A stretch of 62,078 nt of DNA from Actinorugispora endophytica. GTDB lineage: Bacteria > Actinomycetota > Actinomycetes > Streptosporangiales > Streptosporangiaceae. Below the pieces are notes generated by a model. The model was not told where the DNA came from, searched no databases, and saw only the letters and a program-made list of their open reading frames with translations. The stretch is taken from contig NZ_SNYN01000027.1 in NCBI RefSeq assembly GCF_004363075.1, positions 1-62,078 of the forward strand, written 5' to 3'. Made by a program: the position numbers and the translations under genes. Positions 19,226 through 27,478 of the stretch are shown piece after piece (positions within the stretch are counted from its first letter, which is position 1; the number at the start of each line of letters is the position of its first letter).

Positions 19226-19292
19226 AGAATCAACCTTGCCCTGTAGAACATCACCAGCTTGATGGGGACAGGCACGAAGTTTATGACTCCTG

Positions 19293-19313
19293 TTTTGTGG
19301 ATTCCCCACAAAA
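19293..19313. promoter_or_regulatory. Candidate FasR operator between fabD and fasR
   Basis: TTTTGTGG and CCACAAAA form a perfect 8-bp inverted repeat with a five-base spacer, 68-88 bp upstream of the fabD start. In Streptomyces FasR binds in this interval and activates the fab operon. The AT-rich arms stand out from the surrounding GC-rich sequence. Confidence 0.55.
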
Positions 19314-19412
19314 GCAAGAGTTACCGTCCGGTATCCGAGTGGCCCAGGTCACTTGTGGCCTCCTGGGGGTGTCGGGAAGGGTGTTCCGCCGAACCGGTGC
19401 CTGCCCCGGGAT

Positions 19413-19431
19413 GTCACCCTAGGGGGGTGAC
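19413..19431. promoter_or_regulatory. Inverted repeat over the fasR start codon
   Basis: GTCACCC and GGGTGAC, separated by five bases, span the GTG start of fasR. A protein bound here would block fasR expression, so autoregulation or a second regulator is possible. Confidence 0.4.
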
Positions 19432-20644
19432 CACCGATTCCCTTGACCGGACTCCCGCTGACGGCCCCGACGGCGACTGCGAGGCGGTGCGGGCCGCGAC
19501 CGTCCTGCGGCTGGAGCGCGCCATGGGCGCCCTGGGCACGGCCGCGGTGGCGCGGATGGAGCAGCGGCTGTTCTGGTTCCGCGAGATGTCCGCGGAGGAC
19601 CGGTCCTGGGTCGGGCTGGTCGCCCAGTCCGGGGTCGCCGCCTTCGTCGACTGGTTCAAGAACCCGGGCCGGGGGCGCCCCGCGATCGCCGTGGAGGTCT
19701 TCGGCACCGCCCCCCGCGAGCTCACCCGGTCGGTCTCGCTGCAGCAGACGGTGGAGATGGTCCGCGTCGTCATCGACGTCGTGGAGAACCAGGTCGGCGA
19801 ACTGGCCGCGCCCGGCGGTGAGCAGCAGCTGCGCGAGGCCATGCTGCGGTACAGCAGGGAGGTGGCCTTCAGCACCGCCCGCGTCTACGCCCGCGCGGCC
19901 GAGGCGCGCGGCGCGTGGGACGCCCGGTTGGAGGCGCTCATCGTCGACGCGCTGCTGCACGGGGACCGCGAGGAGGGGCTCCAGACCTGGAGCGCGTCGC
20001 TGGGCTGGTCGCACACGCCGGTGATCGCGATCGCCGGGCTGCTGGGCGACCAGGACGCGGAGGAGGTCCTGGCGGACCTTCGGGCGCTGGCCCGGCGCGC
20101 CGGGCACGACGTGCTCGCGGGGGTCCAGGGCGAACGGGTGGTCGTCGTGGTGGGGGTGAACGAGGGGGACGCCGCCGACCCGGTCGCCGCCGCGGGCCCG
20201 CTGGAGGGGCTCTTCGGCCCCGGGGCCGTGGTGGTGGGGCCGCCGGTGACCGACCTGCAGGCGGCCAGCCGCTCGGCGCGCGCGGCGGTCGACGGCCTGC
20301 GCGCCGCCCGGGCCTGGCCCGACGCGCCGAGGCCGGTCCCCGCCGAGGACCTGCTGCCCGAGCGGGCCCTGGACGGCGACGAGGCGGCCCGCCGCAAGCT
20401 CATCGAGGACGTGTACCTGCCGCTGCGCGGAGCGGGGTCGCCGCTGCTGGACACGCTCACCGTGTACCTGGAGCACGCCTCGTCGCTGGAGTCCACCGCC
20501 CGTATGCTGTTCGTGCACCCCAACACCGTGCGCTACCGGCTGAGCCGGGTGGCCGAGCTGACCGGGTTCACGCCCTCGGACGGGCGCGGCTCGTTCGCGC
20601 TGCGGGTGGCGGTGACCCTGGGGCGGCTGGCCGAGCGCGGCTGA
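19427..20644 (+). CDS. fasR: FasR, transcriptional activator of fatty acid synthesis (PucR/CdaR type)
   Basis: The 405-residue regulator has a long N-terminal sensory region and a C-terminal PucR-type HTH (residues ~345-395, including ESTARMLFVHPNTVRYRLS). It lies divergent from fabD exactly as FasR (SCO2386) of S. coelicolor and Rv2242 of M. tuberculosis do; those proteins activate the fab genes in response to acyl-CoA. GTG at 19427 is adopted because the region upstream is not protein-like; no well-spaced ribosome-binding site is visible, so the mRNA may be leaderless. Confidence 0.9.
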   Translation: MTTDSLDRTPADGPDGDCEAVRAATVLRLERAMGALGTAAVARMEQRLFWFREMSAEDRSWVGLVAQSGVAAFVDWFKNPGRGRPAIAVEVFGTAPRELTRSVSLQQTVEMVRVVIDVVENQVGELAAPGGEQQLREAMLRYSREVAFSTARVYARAAEARGAWDARLEALIVDALLHGDREEGLQTWSASLGWSHTPVIAIAGLLGDQDAEEVLADLRALARRAGHDVLAGVQGERVVVVVGVNEGDAADPVAAAGPLEGLFGPGAVVVGPPVTDLQAASRSARAAVDGLRAARAWPDAPRPVPAEDLLPERALDGDEAARRKLIEDVYLPLRGAGSPLLDTLTVYLEHASSLESTARMLFVHPNTVRYRLSRVAELTGFTPSDGRGSFALRVAVTLGRLAERG

Positions 20645-21031
20645 ACGGGACGCGGACGCCGGACGCACGCGCGGAGAACGATCCGGACTCGAAAACGGGC
20701 CGGGAGCGGGGGTGCGGCGGGCGTGTTCTCCCCGCCACCAGCGCCGATGCCCGACGGGGACGCTTCCGAAAACGCCCATTGGCGAACTCCGGCCCCACGA
20801 GGTCGGGAACCGGGCGGCGGTCCGCGTGAATAGGGTCGTATCACCGGCGTCTCGGCGGGTAGGGCCAAACCCGCACGAGGGCCGGAAACCGGATAACGTG
20901 AACAGTGAGTACGCGAGCGCGGAGTGTGTTCTCCTCCCGTCGCTCCGTAAGCGCGGTCGCCGGTCGAGGGCGCGGCCGACCAGGGTCGCCTTGGCCCGTC
21001 GGCATGGCAGAAAACACTGTTAGGGGGAACA
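20645..21031. other. 387-bp intergenic region after fasR
   Basis: No convincing gene is present. A ribosome-binding site, TAGGGGGAACA, precedes the gene at 21032. No clear -35/-10 pair stands out, although GTGAATAGGGTCGTAT near 20826 is relatively AT-rich. Confidence 0.4.
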
Positions 21032-21910
21032 ATGGCGGTGTTCGGTCTGGGACGTCTTCACAAGAGTGTGGTGGGGGTCGTCCGAGAACCCACGGCGGCC
21101 GGACAGATCCGGCGCCAGGTCCTCTTCTTCGCGCCGATCCCGTTGTTGCTCCTGGGACTGCTCGCGCTCGTGCTGCGCGGCGAGTGGTCGGCGCCCGGGT
21201 GGACGATCCTGCTGTCGGGGTCGGTCTCGGTCGGGTCGCTGCTGCTGGCGGTCGTGGCGCAGCCCACGCCCCTGCCCGAGGGGATGCCGCCGGAGGTCTC
21301 GGTGCGCCGTTCGCTGTACCGCTTCCAGCAGATCACCAGCCTGCGCATCGGCCTCGCGATGACCCCCGTCGTAATGGGGGCCGCCGCCGCGGTGGCGGGC
21401 GGCGGCCTGTTCCCCTACGCCGTCGCCCTCGCTCTGGCGTGGCCGCAGCTGCTGCTGGCCCTGCCCGGCTACTTCACCGTCTCGCGGTCGCGCCGGGCGA
21501 TGGAGGCGTGGGGCACCAAGGCGTACCTGTGGGCGGGCCTGGCCCAGGCGGCCCCGGTGGAGTGGCCGCTGGTCACCCGCTACCTCGCCCGGCGCAGGGC
21601 GAAGGCGACCGGTTCCCGGCCGGAGAGCCGGGGAAGGGCCGGGGGCGAGGGCGCCGAGAGGGGCGCCAGAACCGCCAAAACCGCCAGAACCGAGGCGGAG
21701 TCCCCCAAGAACATCCCCGGGGTGCCCGAGCGCCTGGTGCCGCCCAGCGAGCCCATGACCAGCATCGAGTCGCTGATCCCGGGGTTCACGGCGTCGGGCG
21801 GGACCACCCCCCAGCCCTCCCTCCAGCTCCTTCGGCTGCGCGCCAACACCCGCCCCAAGCAGCGCGGACACCGCACCGAGCAGCAGCGGCGCAAGGCCAA
21901 GAACGGCTAG
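21032..21910 (+). CDS. Uncharacterised polytopic membrane protein
   Basis: The 292-residue protein has about four or five membrane segments in its first ~170 residues (VLFFAPIPLLLLGLLALVL, a GSVSVGSLLLAVVA run, MTPVVMGAAAAVAGGGLFP and YAVALALAWPQLLLALPGY). A hydrophilic tail follows, rich in Arg, Ala and Thr, with a short direct repeat (ARTAKTARTEAES) and a very basic end (RPKQRGHRTEQQRRKAK). The basic tail may bind nucleic acid or acidic phospholipid. I do not recognise the family. It stands alone, with a good ribosome-binding site. Confidence 0.72.
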   Translation: MAVFGLGRLHKSVVGVVREPTAAGQIRRQVLFFAPIPLLLLGLLALVLRGEWSAPGWTILLSGSVSVGSLLLAVVAQPTPLPEGMPPEVSVRRSLYRFQQITSLRIGLAMTPVVMGAAAAVAGGGLFPYAVALALAWPQLLLALPGYFTVSRSRRAMEAWGTKAYLWAGLAQAAPVEWPLVTRYLARRRAKATGSRPESRGRAGGEGAERGARTAKTARTEAESPKNIPGVPERLVPPSEPMTSIESLIPGFTASGGTTPQPSLQLLRLRANTRPKQRGHRTEQQRRKAKNG

Positions 21911-21996
21911 TTTCCCGCCCTTGCCCCGCTGATCCCGACCTTTCCGGGGTTTCGGGCGTCCCCGCGGCCCCGGAAAGGTCGGGATCGGCGGGGAAA
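21911..21996. repeat. Convergent-end hairpin family, copy 2
   Basis: Left arm CCCCGCTGATCCCGACCTTT continues to CCGGGG; the right arm is CCCCGGAAAGGTCGGGATCG continuing into GCGGGG, with outer TTTCCC/GGGAAA pairing. It fills the 100 bp between the membrane protein (+) and the GntR regulator (-). Confidence 0.85.
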
Positions 21997-22010
21997 CGCC
22001 GCCGGGCGCC

Positions 22011-22706
22011 TCAGCGCGAAGGGGCGAACGCCCTGACGAGCTGGTCCTCGGCCCGGTCGAAGTAGGCGGCGAGGCGCTCGGCCGCCTCCTCGAAGCGGCC
22101 GTCGGCCAGCCGCTCGTAGATCGCGCGGTTCTCGTCCAGGTAAGGGGCGTGGAACTCGCGGGGCGCGGCCATTACGTGGAAGGCCAGTCGCATCTCGGCG
22201 AGCAGCTGGCGCATGACCTCGGCCACGCGCGTGCTCCCCGCAAGCTCTCCGATCGCCTGGTGGAAGTGCATGTTGGCGGTGCCGATGCCCCACCAGTCGC
22301 CGCGCGCCTCGGCGGCCTCGCCCTCCTCGACCGCCGCGCGGACCGCCCCGACCGCGCCCGCGGGCGCCGAGGCCGCGCCGCGGACGGCCGCCAGCTCCAG
22401 GGGGCGGCGGGCCCGGTAGAGGTCGACGACGTCGTCCAGGCCGGGCTTGGCGACGAACACGCCGCGGTTGAACTCGTGGACCAGCAGGCGCTCGTGGCCC
22501 AGCAGCCGGAACGCCTCGCGCAGGGTGTTGCGCGAGACCTTGAACTTCTCGCTGATCTTCTGCTCGGACAGCCGGGTGCCCGGCGCCAGCGCGCCGTCGA
22601 TGACGAGTTCGCGCAGCATGTCGGCGACCCGCTCGGCGGTGCTGGAGCGGCCCATCGCCTCGGCGACGTCCGGAAGCCGATCGATCCAGTCGCCTGTCAC
22701 CGTCAC
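22011..22706 (-). CDS. GntR-family (FadR/FCD type) regulator of the pxp locus
   Basis: The 231-residue protein has a GntR winged helix at residues ~20-85 (RLSEQKISEKFKVSRNTLRE) and an alpha-helical FCD ligand domain with conserved metal or ligand histidines (HFHQAIGELAG, FHAPYLDEN). It is divergent from the Nramp-pxpABC operon, and identical 11-bp palindromes lie before both start codons. It therefore most likely represses both transcription units and responds to pyroglutamate or a related acid. GTG at 22706 is used; the in-frame GTG two codons later is possible. Confidence 0.88.
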   Translation of the reverse strand: MTVTGDWIDRLPDVAEAMGRSSTAERVADMLRELVIDGALAPGTRLSEQKISEKFKVSRNTLREAFRLLGHERLLVHEFNRGVFVAKPGLDDVVDLYRARRPLELAAVRGAASAPAGAVGAVRAAVEEGEAAEARGDWWGIGTANMHFHQAIGELAGSTRVAEVMRQLLAEMRLAFHVMAAPREFHAPYLDENRAIYERLADGRFEEAAERLAAYFDRAEDQLVRAFAPSR

Positions 22707-22728
22707 GCCCGCTCCTCAGCTCGGTGGT

Positions 22729-22739
22729 TTGTTGAACAA
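22729..22739. promoter_or_regulatory. GntR operator, site 1
   Basis: TTGTTGAACAA is palindromic around its central base and fits the FadR-subfamily pattern TNGTNNNACNA. It lies 23 bp upstream of the gntR start. Confidence 0.7.
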
Positions 22740-22851
22740 CCCGTTCCGCTCCATTGTGGCCGACGGCGAACGGAGCCGTGGCCGGGGGCGAAGGGGGATG
22801 AAGCGGAAAAGTAACCCCGGTTCACATGTACGAGATTGAAGTATTGAAGTA

Positions 22852-22862
22852 TTGTTCAACAA
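22852..22862. promoter_or_regulatory. GntR operator, site 2
   Basis: TTGTTCAACAA is the same palindrome as site 1 in the opposite orientation. It lies 50 bp upstream of the transporter start and follows a GAAGTATT direct repeat. Confidence 0.7.
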
Positions 22863-22911
22863 ATTGGAGGTGTGGTTGCCGTCACATCCCACTCCCCGAG
22901 ACGGAGGCACC

Positions 22912-24156
22912 GTGGAGGACTCACCCAAGACCGCCCCCCGGCCCAGGCCCGCGCGCGTCGCCGGCGGCAGCGTGCTGCTGGGCGCGATGTTCCTGATGGC
23001 CACCAGCGCGATCGGCCCGGGTTTCATCACCCAGACCACGAGCTTCACCGCCCAGCTGGGCGCGACGTTCGCGTTCGCGATCCTGGTGTCGGTCCTGGTG
23101 GACATCGCGGTGCAGCTGAACATCTGGCGCGTCGTCGGCGTGGCCGGGACGTACGCCCAGGAGCTGGCCAACAAGGTCGTGCCCGGCGCCGGGTACCTGC
23201 TCGCCGCCCTCATCGTCTTCGGCGGCCTGGTGTTCAACGTCGGCAACATCGCCGGCACCGCGTTGGGCCTTGACGCGCTGGCCGGGATCGACGTCAAGAT
23301 CGGCGGAGCGCTGTCCGCGGTGATCGCCATCGCGCTGTTCCTGGTCAAGCGCGCGGGCGCGGCGATGGACCGCATCCTGGTGGTCCTGGGCGTGCTGATG
23401 ATCGCGATGACCCTGTACGTGGCGTTCGTGTCCGACCCGCCGGTGGGCGAGGCGCTGCGCCAGTCGGTGTGGCCCGACCGGCTCGACAACGACGTGTTCC
23501 TGGCGACCGTGACCATCATCGGCGGCACCGTCGGCGGCTACATCACCTACGCCGGCGCGCACCGCCTGGTCGACGCCGGTGTCAGCGGCCCCGAGAACGC
23601 CACCGCCATCACCCGGGCCTCGGTCACCGGCATCGTCGTCACCGGGGTCATGCGGGTGCTGCTCTTCCTGGCGGTGCTCGGCGTCGTCACGGGAGGGGCG
23701 TCGATCCTGGACGCGGCCAACCCCCCGGCCGAGGCGTTCGCGCAGGCGGCCGGCGAGGCGGGGGTGCGGTTGTTCGGGGTCATCATGTGGGCGGCCGCGA
23801 TCAGCTCCGTCATCGGCGCCTCCTACACCTCGGTGTCCTTCGTCTCCACCTTCTCCCCGGGACTGCGCAGACACCGGGGCTTGCTGGTCGCGGGGTTCAT
23901 CTCCGTCTCCACGGTCGTCTACCTCATGCTGGAGCAGGCCCCCACCACACTGCTGATCCTGGCCGGAGCGCTCAACGGGATCATTCTGCCCGTGGGCCTG
24001 GGCATCATGCTGTGGGTGGCGCTGCGCCGCTCGGGAGACCTGCTGCACGGCTACAGGTATCCCAGGTGGCTGCTCGTCGTGGGCGTCGCGGCCTGGCTGC
24101 TGACCGCCTACATCGCGGTCAACGCGCTCAGCGGCGTCGGCGCCCTGTGGGCGTGA
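22912..24156 (+). CDS. Nramp-related transporter of the 5-oxoproline locus (YcsG type)
   Basis: The 414-residue protein has about 11 membrane segments and aligns with Nramp/SLC11 proteins in layout ([19 protein letters not shown] at TM1). The canonical metal-binding motifs are missing: DPGN of TM1 is replaced by sequence around FITQTTSF, and the TM6 MPH motif is replaced around [11 protein letters not shown]. It matches the B. subtilis YcsG position beside pxpABC. Import of pyroglutamate or another organic acid is a reasonable inference, metal transport is not. GTG at 22912 follows ACGGAGGCACC; an upstream TTG frame from 22852 overlaps the operator. Confidence 0.87.
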   Translation: MEDSPKTAPRPRPARVAGGSVLLGAMFLMATSAIGPGFITQTTSFTAQLGATFAFAILVSVLVDIAVQLNIWRVVGVAGTYAQELANKVVPGAGYLLAALIVFGGLVFNVGNIAGTALGLDALAGIDVKIGGALSAVIAIALFLVKRAGAAMDRILVVLGVLMIAMTLYVAFVSDPPVGEALRQSVWPDRLDNDVFLATVTIIGGTVGGYITYAGAHRLVDAGVSGPENATAITRASVTGIVVTGVMRVLLFLAVLGVVTGGASILDAANPPAEAFAQAAGEAGVRLFGVIMWAAAISSVIGASYTSVSFVSTFSPGLRRHRGLLVAGFISVSTVVYLMLEQAPTTLLILAGALNGIILPVGLGIMLWVALRRSGDLLHGYRYPRWLLVVGVAAWLLTAYIAVNALSGVGALWA

Positions 24157-24236
24157 CGCGGGGTCCCGGCCGCCGCGAGGGCGCGGCCGGGACCGCACCG
24201 GTCCGGGAACAACGAGAGGGACAGGAAGGAGCCACG

Positions 24237-24992
24237 ATGCCCATCGACCTCAACTCCGACCTCGGTGAAGGCTTCGGCCGCTGGGAGCTCGGTGACGACG
24301 AGGCGCTGCTGTCCATCGTCACCAGCGCCAACGTGGCCTGCGGCTTCCACGCGGGCGACCCCGTGGTGCTGCGCCGCACCTGCGAGGAGGCCGCGCGGCG
24401 GGGTGTCGCCATCGGAGCCCACGTCGGCTACCGCGACCTCGCCGGGTTCGGGCGTCGGTTCGTCGACATGCCGCCCGAGGAGCTGACCGACGACATCGTC
24501 TACCAGCTCGGCGCGCTCGGGGCCTTCGCCCGGATCGCCGGGGAGCGCGTGCGCTACGTCAAACCGCACGGGGCGCTGTACAACGCGATCGTGCACCACG
24601 AGGAGCAGGCCGCCGCCGTCGTCGAGGCGGTCCGGCTCTACGACCCGGAGCTGCCCGTGCTGGGCCTGCCCGGTTCGGTGTGGCTGGACCTGGCCGGAAG
24701 GGCGGGGCTGCGCACGGTCCGCGAGGCCTTCGCCGACCGCGCCTACACCCCCGAGGGGACGCTGGTGTCGCGCCGTTCCCCCGGCGCGGTCCTGCACGAC
24801 CCGGAGGAGGTGGCCGAGCGCTGCCTGCGCATCGCCAGGGGCGAGTCGATCGCCGCGGTCGACGGCAGCAGGGTGCTCGTCGAGGCGGACTCGCTGTGCG
24901 TGCACGGCGACAGCCCCGGCGCGGTGCGCATCGCCCGGGCCGTGTCGGACCGGCTGGGCGCGGAGGGCGTACGGATCGCGGCGTTCGCGTGA
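24237..24992 (+). CDS. pxpA: 5-oxoprolinase subunit A
   Basis: The 251-residue LamB/YcsF-family protein is one subunit of the ATP-dependent 5-oxoprolinase PxpABC, which hydrolyses 5-oxo-L-proline to L-glutamate. The signature [13 protein letters not shown] opens the protein, followed by [13 protein letters not shown] and [11 protein letters not shown]. The ATG follows AGGAAGGAGCCACG. It is the first enzyme gene after the transporter, 80 bp downstream, in a five-gene rightward operon. Confidence 0.95.
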   Translation: MPIDLNSDLGEGFGRWELGDDEALLSIVTSANVACGFHAGDPVVLRRTCEEAARRGVAIGAHVGYRDLAGFGRRFVDMPPEELTDDIVYQLGALGAFARIAGERVRYVKPHGALYNAIVHHEEQAAAVVEAVRLYDPELPVLGLPGSVWLDLAGRAGLRTVREAFADRAYTPEGTLVSRRSPGAVLHDPEEVAERCLRIARGESIAAVDGSRVLVEADSLCVHGDSPGAVRIARAVSDRLGAEGVRIAAFA

Positions 24993-25037
24993 GGAGCGCG
25001 GCGCCGGTGGAGCGGGGACAGGAGAAGAGGGGGACGC

Positions 25038-25646
25038 GTGCGCATCCTGAACTGCGGTGACGTCGGGGTCCTCGTCGAGGTCGCCGACCTCGACGAGGTG
25101 CTGGCGCTCCAGGCGGCGCTCGCGGAGGGGCCGCCGCCCGGAGTGGGAGAGGTCGTCCCGGCCGCGCGCACCGTACTGCTGCGTCTGGAGCCCGGGGCCG
25201 ACCCCGCCGCGGTGGCCGCCGCCGTCCGCGCCCTGAGGCCCCGGCCCGAGGGCCGCGCGGCAGCGGGGGAGGTGCGGATACCGGTGCGCTACGACGGCGA
25301 GGACCTCGCCGACATCGCCGCGGCCACCGGCCTGAGCGAGCGCGAGGTCGTCGCCGCGCACACCGGGACGACCTGGACCGTCGCCTTCTGCGGGTTCGCG
25401 CCGGGCTTCGGCTACCTGGTGAGCGACGACCACCGCCTGCGCGTGCCGCGCCGCGCCGAGGCCCGCACCCGCGTCCCCGCCGGAGCGGTGGCCCTGGCGG
25501 GCGAGTTCACCGGCGTCTACCCGCGCAGCTCCCCGGGCGGCTGGCAGCTCCTGGGGAGCACCGAGAGCGTCGTCTGGGACCTGGACCGCGACCCTCCGGG
25601 CCTGCTGCGCCCGGGCGTGCGCGTGCGGTTCACCCCGGTTCGGTAA
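25038..25646 (+). CDS. pxpB: 5-oxoprolinase subunit B (KipI family)
   Basis: The 202-residue protein has the KipI/allophanate hydrolase subunit 1 fold. EIPVRY-like strand IPVRYDGEDLADIAAATG, HTGTTWTVAFCGFAPGFGYL and the proline/glycine-rich PGGWQLLGST segment are characteristic. It forms the PxpB-PxpC complex that acts with PxpA. The homologue in B. subtilis was first described as the sporulation kinase inhibitor KipI; no KinA relationship is implied here. The start is GTG after GAAGAGGGGGAC. Confidence 0.93.
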   Translation: MRILNCGDVGVLVEVADLDEVLALQAALAEGPPPGVGEVVPAARTVLLRLEPGADPAAVAAAVRALRPRPEGRAAAGEVRIPVRYDGEDLADIAAATGLSEREVVAAHTGTTWTVAFCGFAPGFGYLVSDDHRLRVPRRAEARTRVPAGAVALAGEFTGVYPRSSPGGWQLLGSTESVVWDLDRDPPGLLRPGVRVRFTPVR

Positions 25647-25735
25647 GGCCTGGTCGGATTGTGGACACCGCAGACGGGGAGCCGCTCCTTCGAGGACGGG
25701 GGCATCCGGTGGAGAACGAGGGACGGCAGTTGCAG

Positions 25736-26590
25736 ATGGCAGGCCTAGAGGTGCTGGAGACCGGAATGCTCACCACGGTGCAGGACGCGGGGAGGCCGGG
25801 GCACGCGTCGCTCGGCGTCGGCCGCTCCGGCGCGGCCGACGCGGCCTCCTACGCCCTCGCCAACCGGCTGCTGGCCAACCCGCCCGGAGCGGCCGCGCTG
25901 GAGGTCACCTTCGGAGGGCTGCGGCTGCGCGCCCGCGGCACCGTGACCGTCGCCGTGACCGGCGCCCCGGGCCCGGTCAGCGTCGACGGGCGCGGTGCCG
26001 CGATGAACACGGTCCTGTCCGTCCCCGACGGGGCCGAACTGCGCCTGGGCGTCCCCACCCGCGGCCTGCGCGGCTACCTGGCCGTGCGCGGCGGCGTCGA
26101 CGTGCCCCCCGTCCTGGGGTCGCGCAGCACCGACACCCTCGCCGACCTCGGCCCGGCCAGAGTCGCCCCCGGCGCCCTCCTGCCGGTGGGAGCGCCGCCC
26201 GCGGGGTTCCCCGTCACCGACGCGGCGCCCGTCGCCGAGCTCCCCGGCACCGAGACCACCCTGCGCGTGGTCCTGGGGCCGCGTCACGACTGGTTCACCC
26301 CCGACGCCGTGCGCACCCTGCTGTCCGGTGTCTACGAGGTGAGCGGCCGCAGCGACCGGGTCGGCGCGCGCCTGCTGGGCCCGCCCCTGGACCGCCACCG
26401 GAAGGAGGAGCTGCCCAGCGAGGGCATGGTTCCGGGCTCCCTGCAGATCCCGACCGACGGCGACCCCGTCCTCTTCCTCGCCGACCACCCCGTCACCGGC
26501 GGCTACCCGGTGATCGCCGTCGTCGCCTCCGAGGACCTTCCCCGCGCCGCCCAGGCCCGCCCGGGCACGCGGCTGAGATTCCGCCTCTGA
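25736..26590 (+). CDS. pxpC: 5-oxoprolinase subunit C (KipA family)
   Basis: The 284-residue protein is of the biotin-dependent carboxylase-like/KipA family. TTVQDAGRPGHASLGVGRSG at the start and GMVPGSLQIPTDGDP and FLADHPVTGGYPVIAVV near the end are diagnostic. Start choice is uncertain: ATG 25736 begins just before the family start, while GTG at 25709 or 25661 would add 9 or 25 residues. It is the third 5-oxoprolinase subunit, in order behind pxpA and pxpB. Confidence 0.92.
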   Translation: MAGLEVLETGMLTTVQDAGRPGHASLGVGRSGAADAASYALANRLLANPPGAAALEVTFGGLRLRARGTVTVAVTGAPGPVSVDGRGAAMNTVLSVPDGAELRLGVPTRGLRGYLAVRGGVDVPPVLGSRSTDTLADLGPARVAPGALLPVGAPPAGFPVTDAAPVAELPGTETTLRVVLGPRHDWFTPDAVRTLLSGVYEVSGRSDRVGARLLGPPLDRHRKEELPSEGMVPGSLQIPTDGDPVLFLADHPVTGGYPVIAVVASEDLPRAAQARPGTRLRFRL

Positions 26591-26665
26591 GGGCCGGGAG
26601 AGCGGCTCCCGGGGAAGCACGACACCGGAACAGGACAACCCGTCCACGACGATTCGGAGACGACA

Positions 26666-27469
26666 GTGAACCAGCGGCCCACCGCGCCGGCCGACCCCGC
26701 CGCGCTCTCCCCCGCCGAGGCGCGGTCCCTGTTCCGCGCCGGCCTGAAGACGCCCACCTCCGGCTACTGCGCCGGATACGCCCAGGCCAACCTGATCGCG
26801 CTGCCGCGCGACCTCGCCTTCGACTTCCTGCTGTTCGCCCAGCGCAACCCGAAGTCCTGCCCGGTGCTGGACGTCACCGAACCCGGCCGGACCGACGCCT
26901 CGGTCTTCGACGGCGACCTCCGCACGGACCTGCCCGCCTACCGCGTGTACGTGGACGGCCGCCTCACCGAGGAGACCACCGACGCGCGCGCGGCCTGGCG
27001 CGACGACCTGGTCGCCTTCCTCATCGGGTGCAGCTTCACGTTCGAGGCCCCGCTGCTGGAGGCGGGAATCCCGGTCCGGCACATCGAGGCCGGGAGCAAC
27101 GTGGCGATGTACCGGACCAACCGCCCCTGCCGCCCCGCGGGGAGGCTGTCCGGGCCGCTCGTGGTGTCCATGCGCCCCGTGCCCGCCGACCGCGTGGCCG
27201 ACGCCGTGCGCGTCACCTCGCGCTATCCGGCCGTGCACGGAGCCCCCGTCCACATCGGGGACCCGGCGGCACTGGGCGTCACGGACCTGGACAGCCCCGA
27301 CTTCGGCGACCCCGTCGAGGTCCGGGACGGCGAGGTCCCCGTCTTCTGGGCCTGCGGGGTCACCCCCCAGGCCGCGGTCATGGCGTCGTCCCCGGCCTTC
27401 GCGATCTCCCACGCCCCCGGCCACATGGCGGTCACCGACGCCCGCGACAGCGCCTACCAGGTGCCCTGA
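26666..27469 (+). CDS. DUF1445 (YcsI) family putative hydro-lyase
   Basis: The 267-residue protein belongs to the DUF1445/UPF0317 family. [19 protein letters not shown] near the start, [18 protein letters not shown] in the middle and [12 protein letters not shown] with [14 protein letters not shown] at the end are its conserved blocks. The vertebrate D-glutamate cyclase DGLUCY contains a DUF1445 region and makes 5-oxo-D-proline, which makes sense next to 5-oxoprolinase genes. B. subtilis has the same neighbourhood (ycsI with pxpBC). The actual reaction of the bacterial protein is inferred only. GTG start. Confidence 0.9.
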   Translation: MNQRPTAPADPAALSPAEARSLFRAGLKTPTSGYCAGYAQANLIALPRDLAFDFLLFAQRNPKSCPVLDVTEPGRTDASVFDGDLRTDLPAYRVYVDGRLTEETTDARAAWRDDLVAFLIGCSFTFEAPLLEAGIPVRHIEAGSNVAMYRTNRPCRPAGRLSGPLVVSMRPVPADRVADAVRVTSRYPAVHGAPVHIGDPAALGVTDLDSPDFGDPVEVRDGEVPVFWACGVTPQAAVMASSPAFAISHAPGHMAVTDARDSAYQVP

Positions 27470-27478
27470 GGCGTCCCG

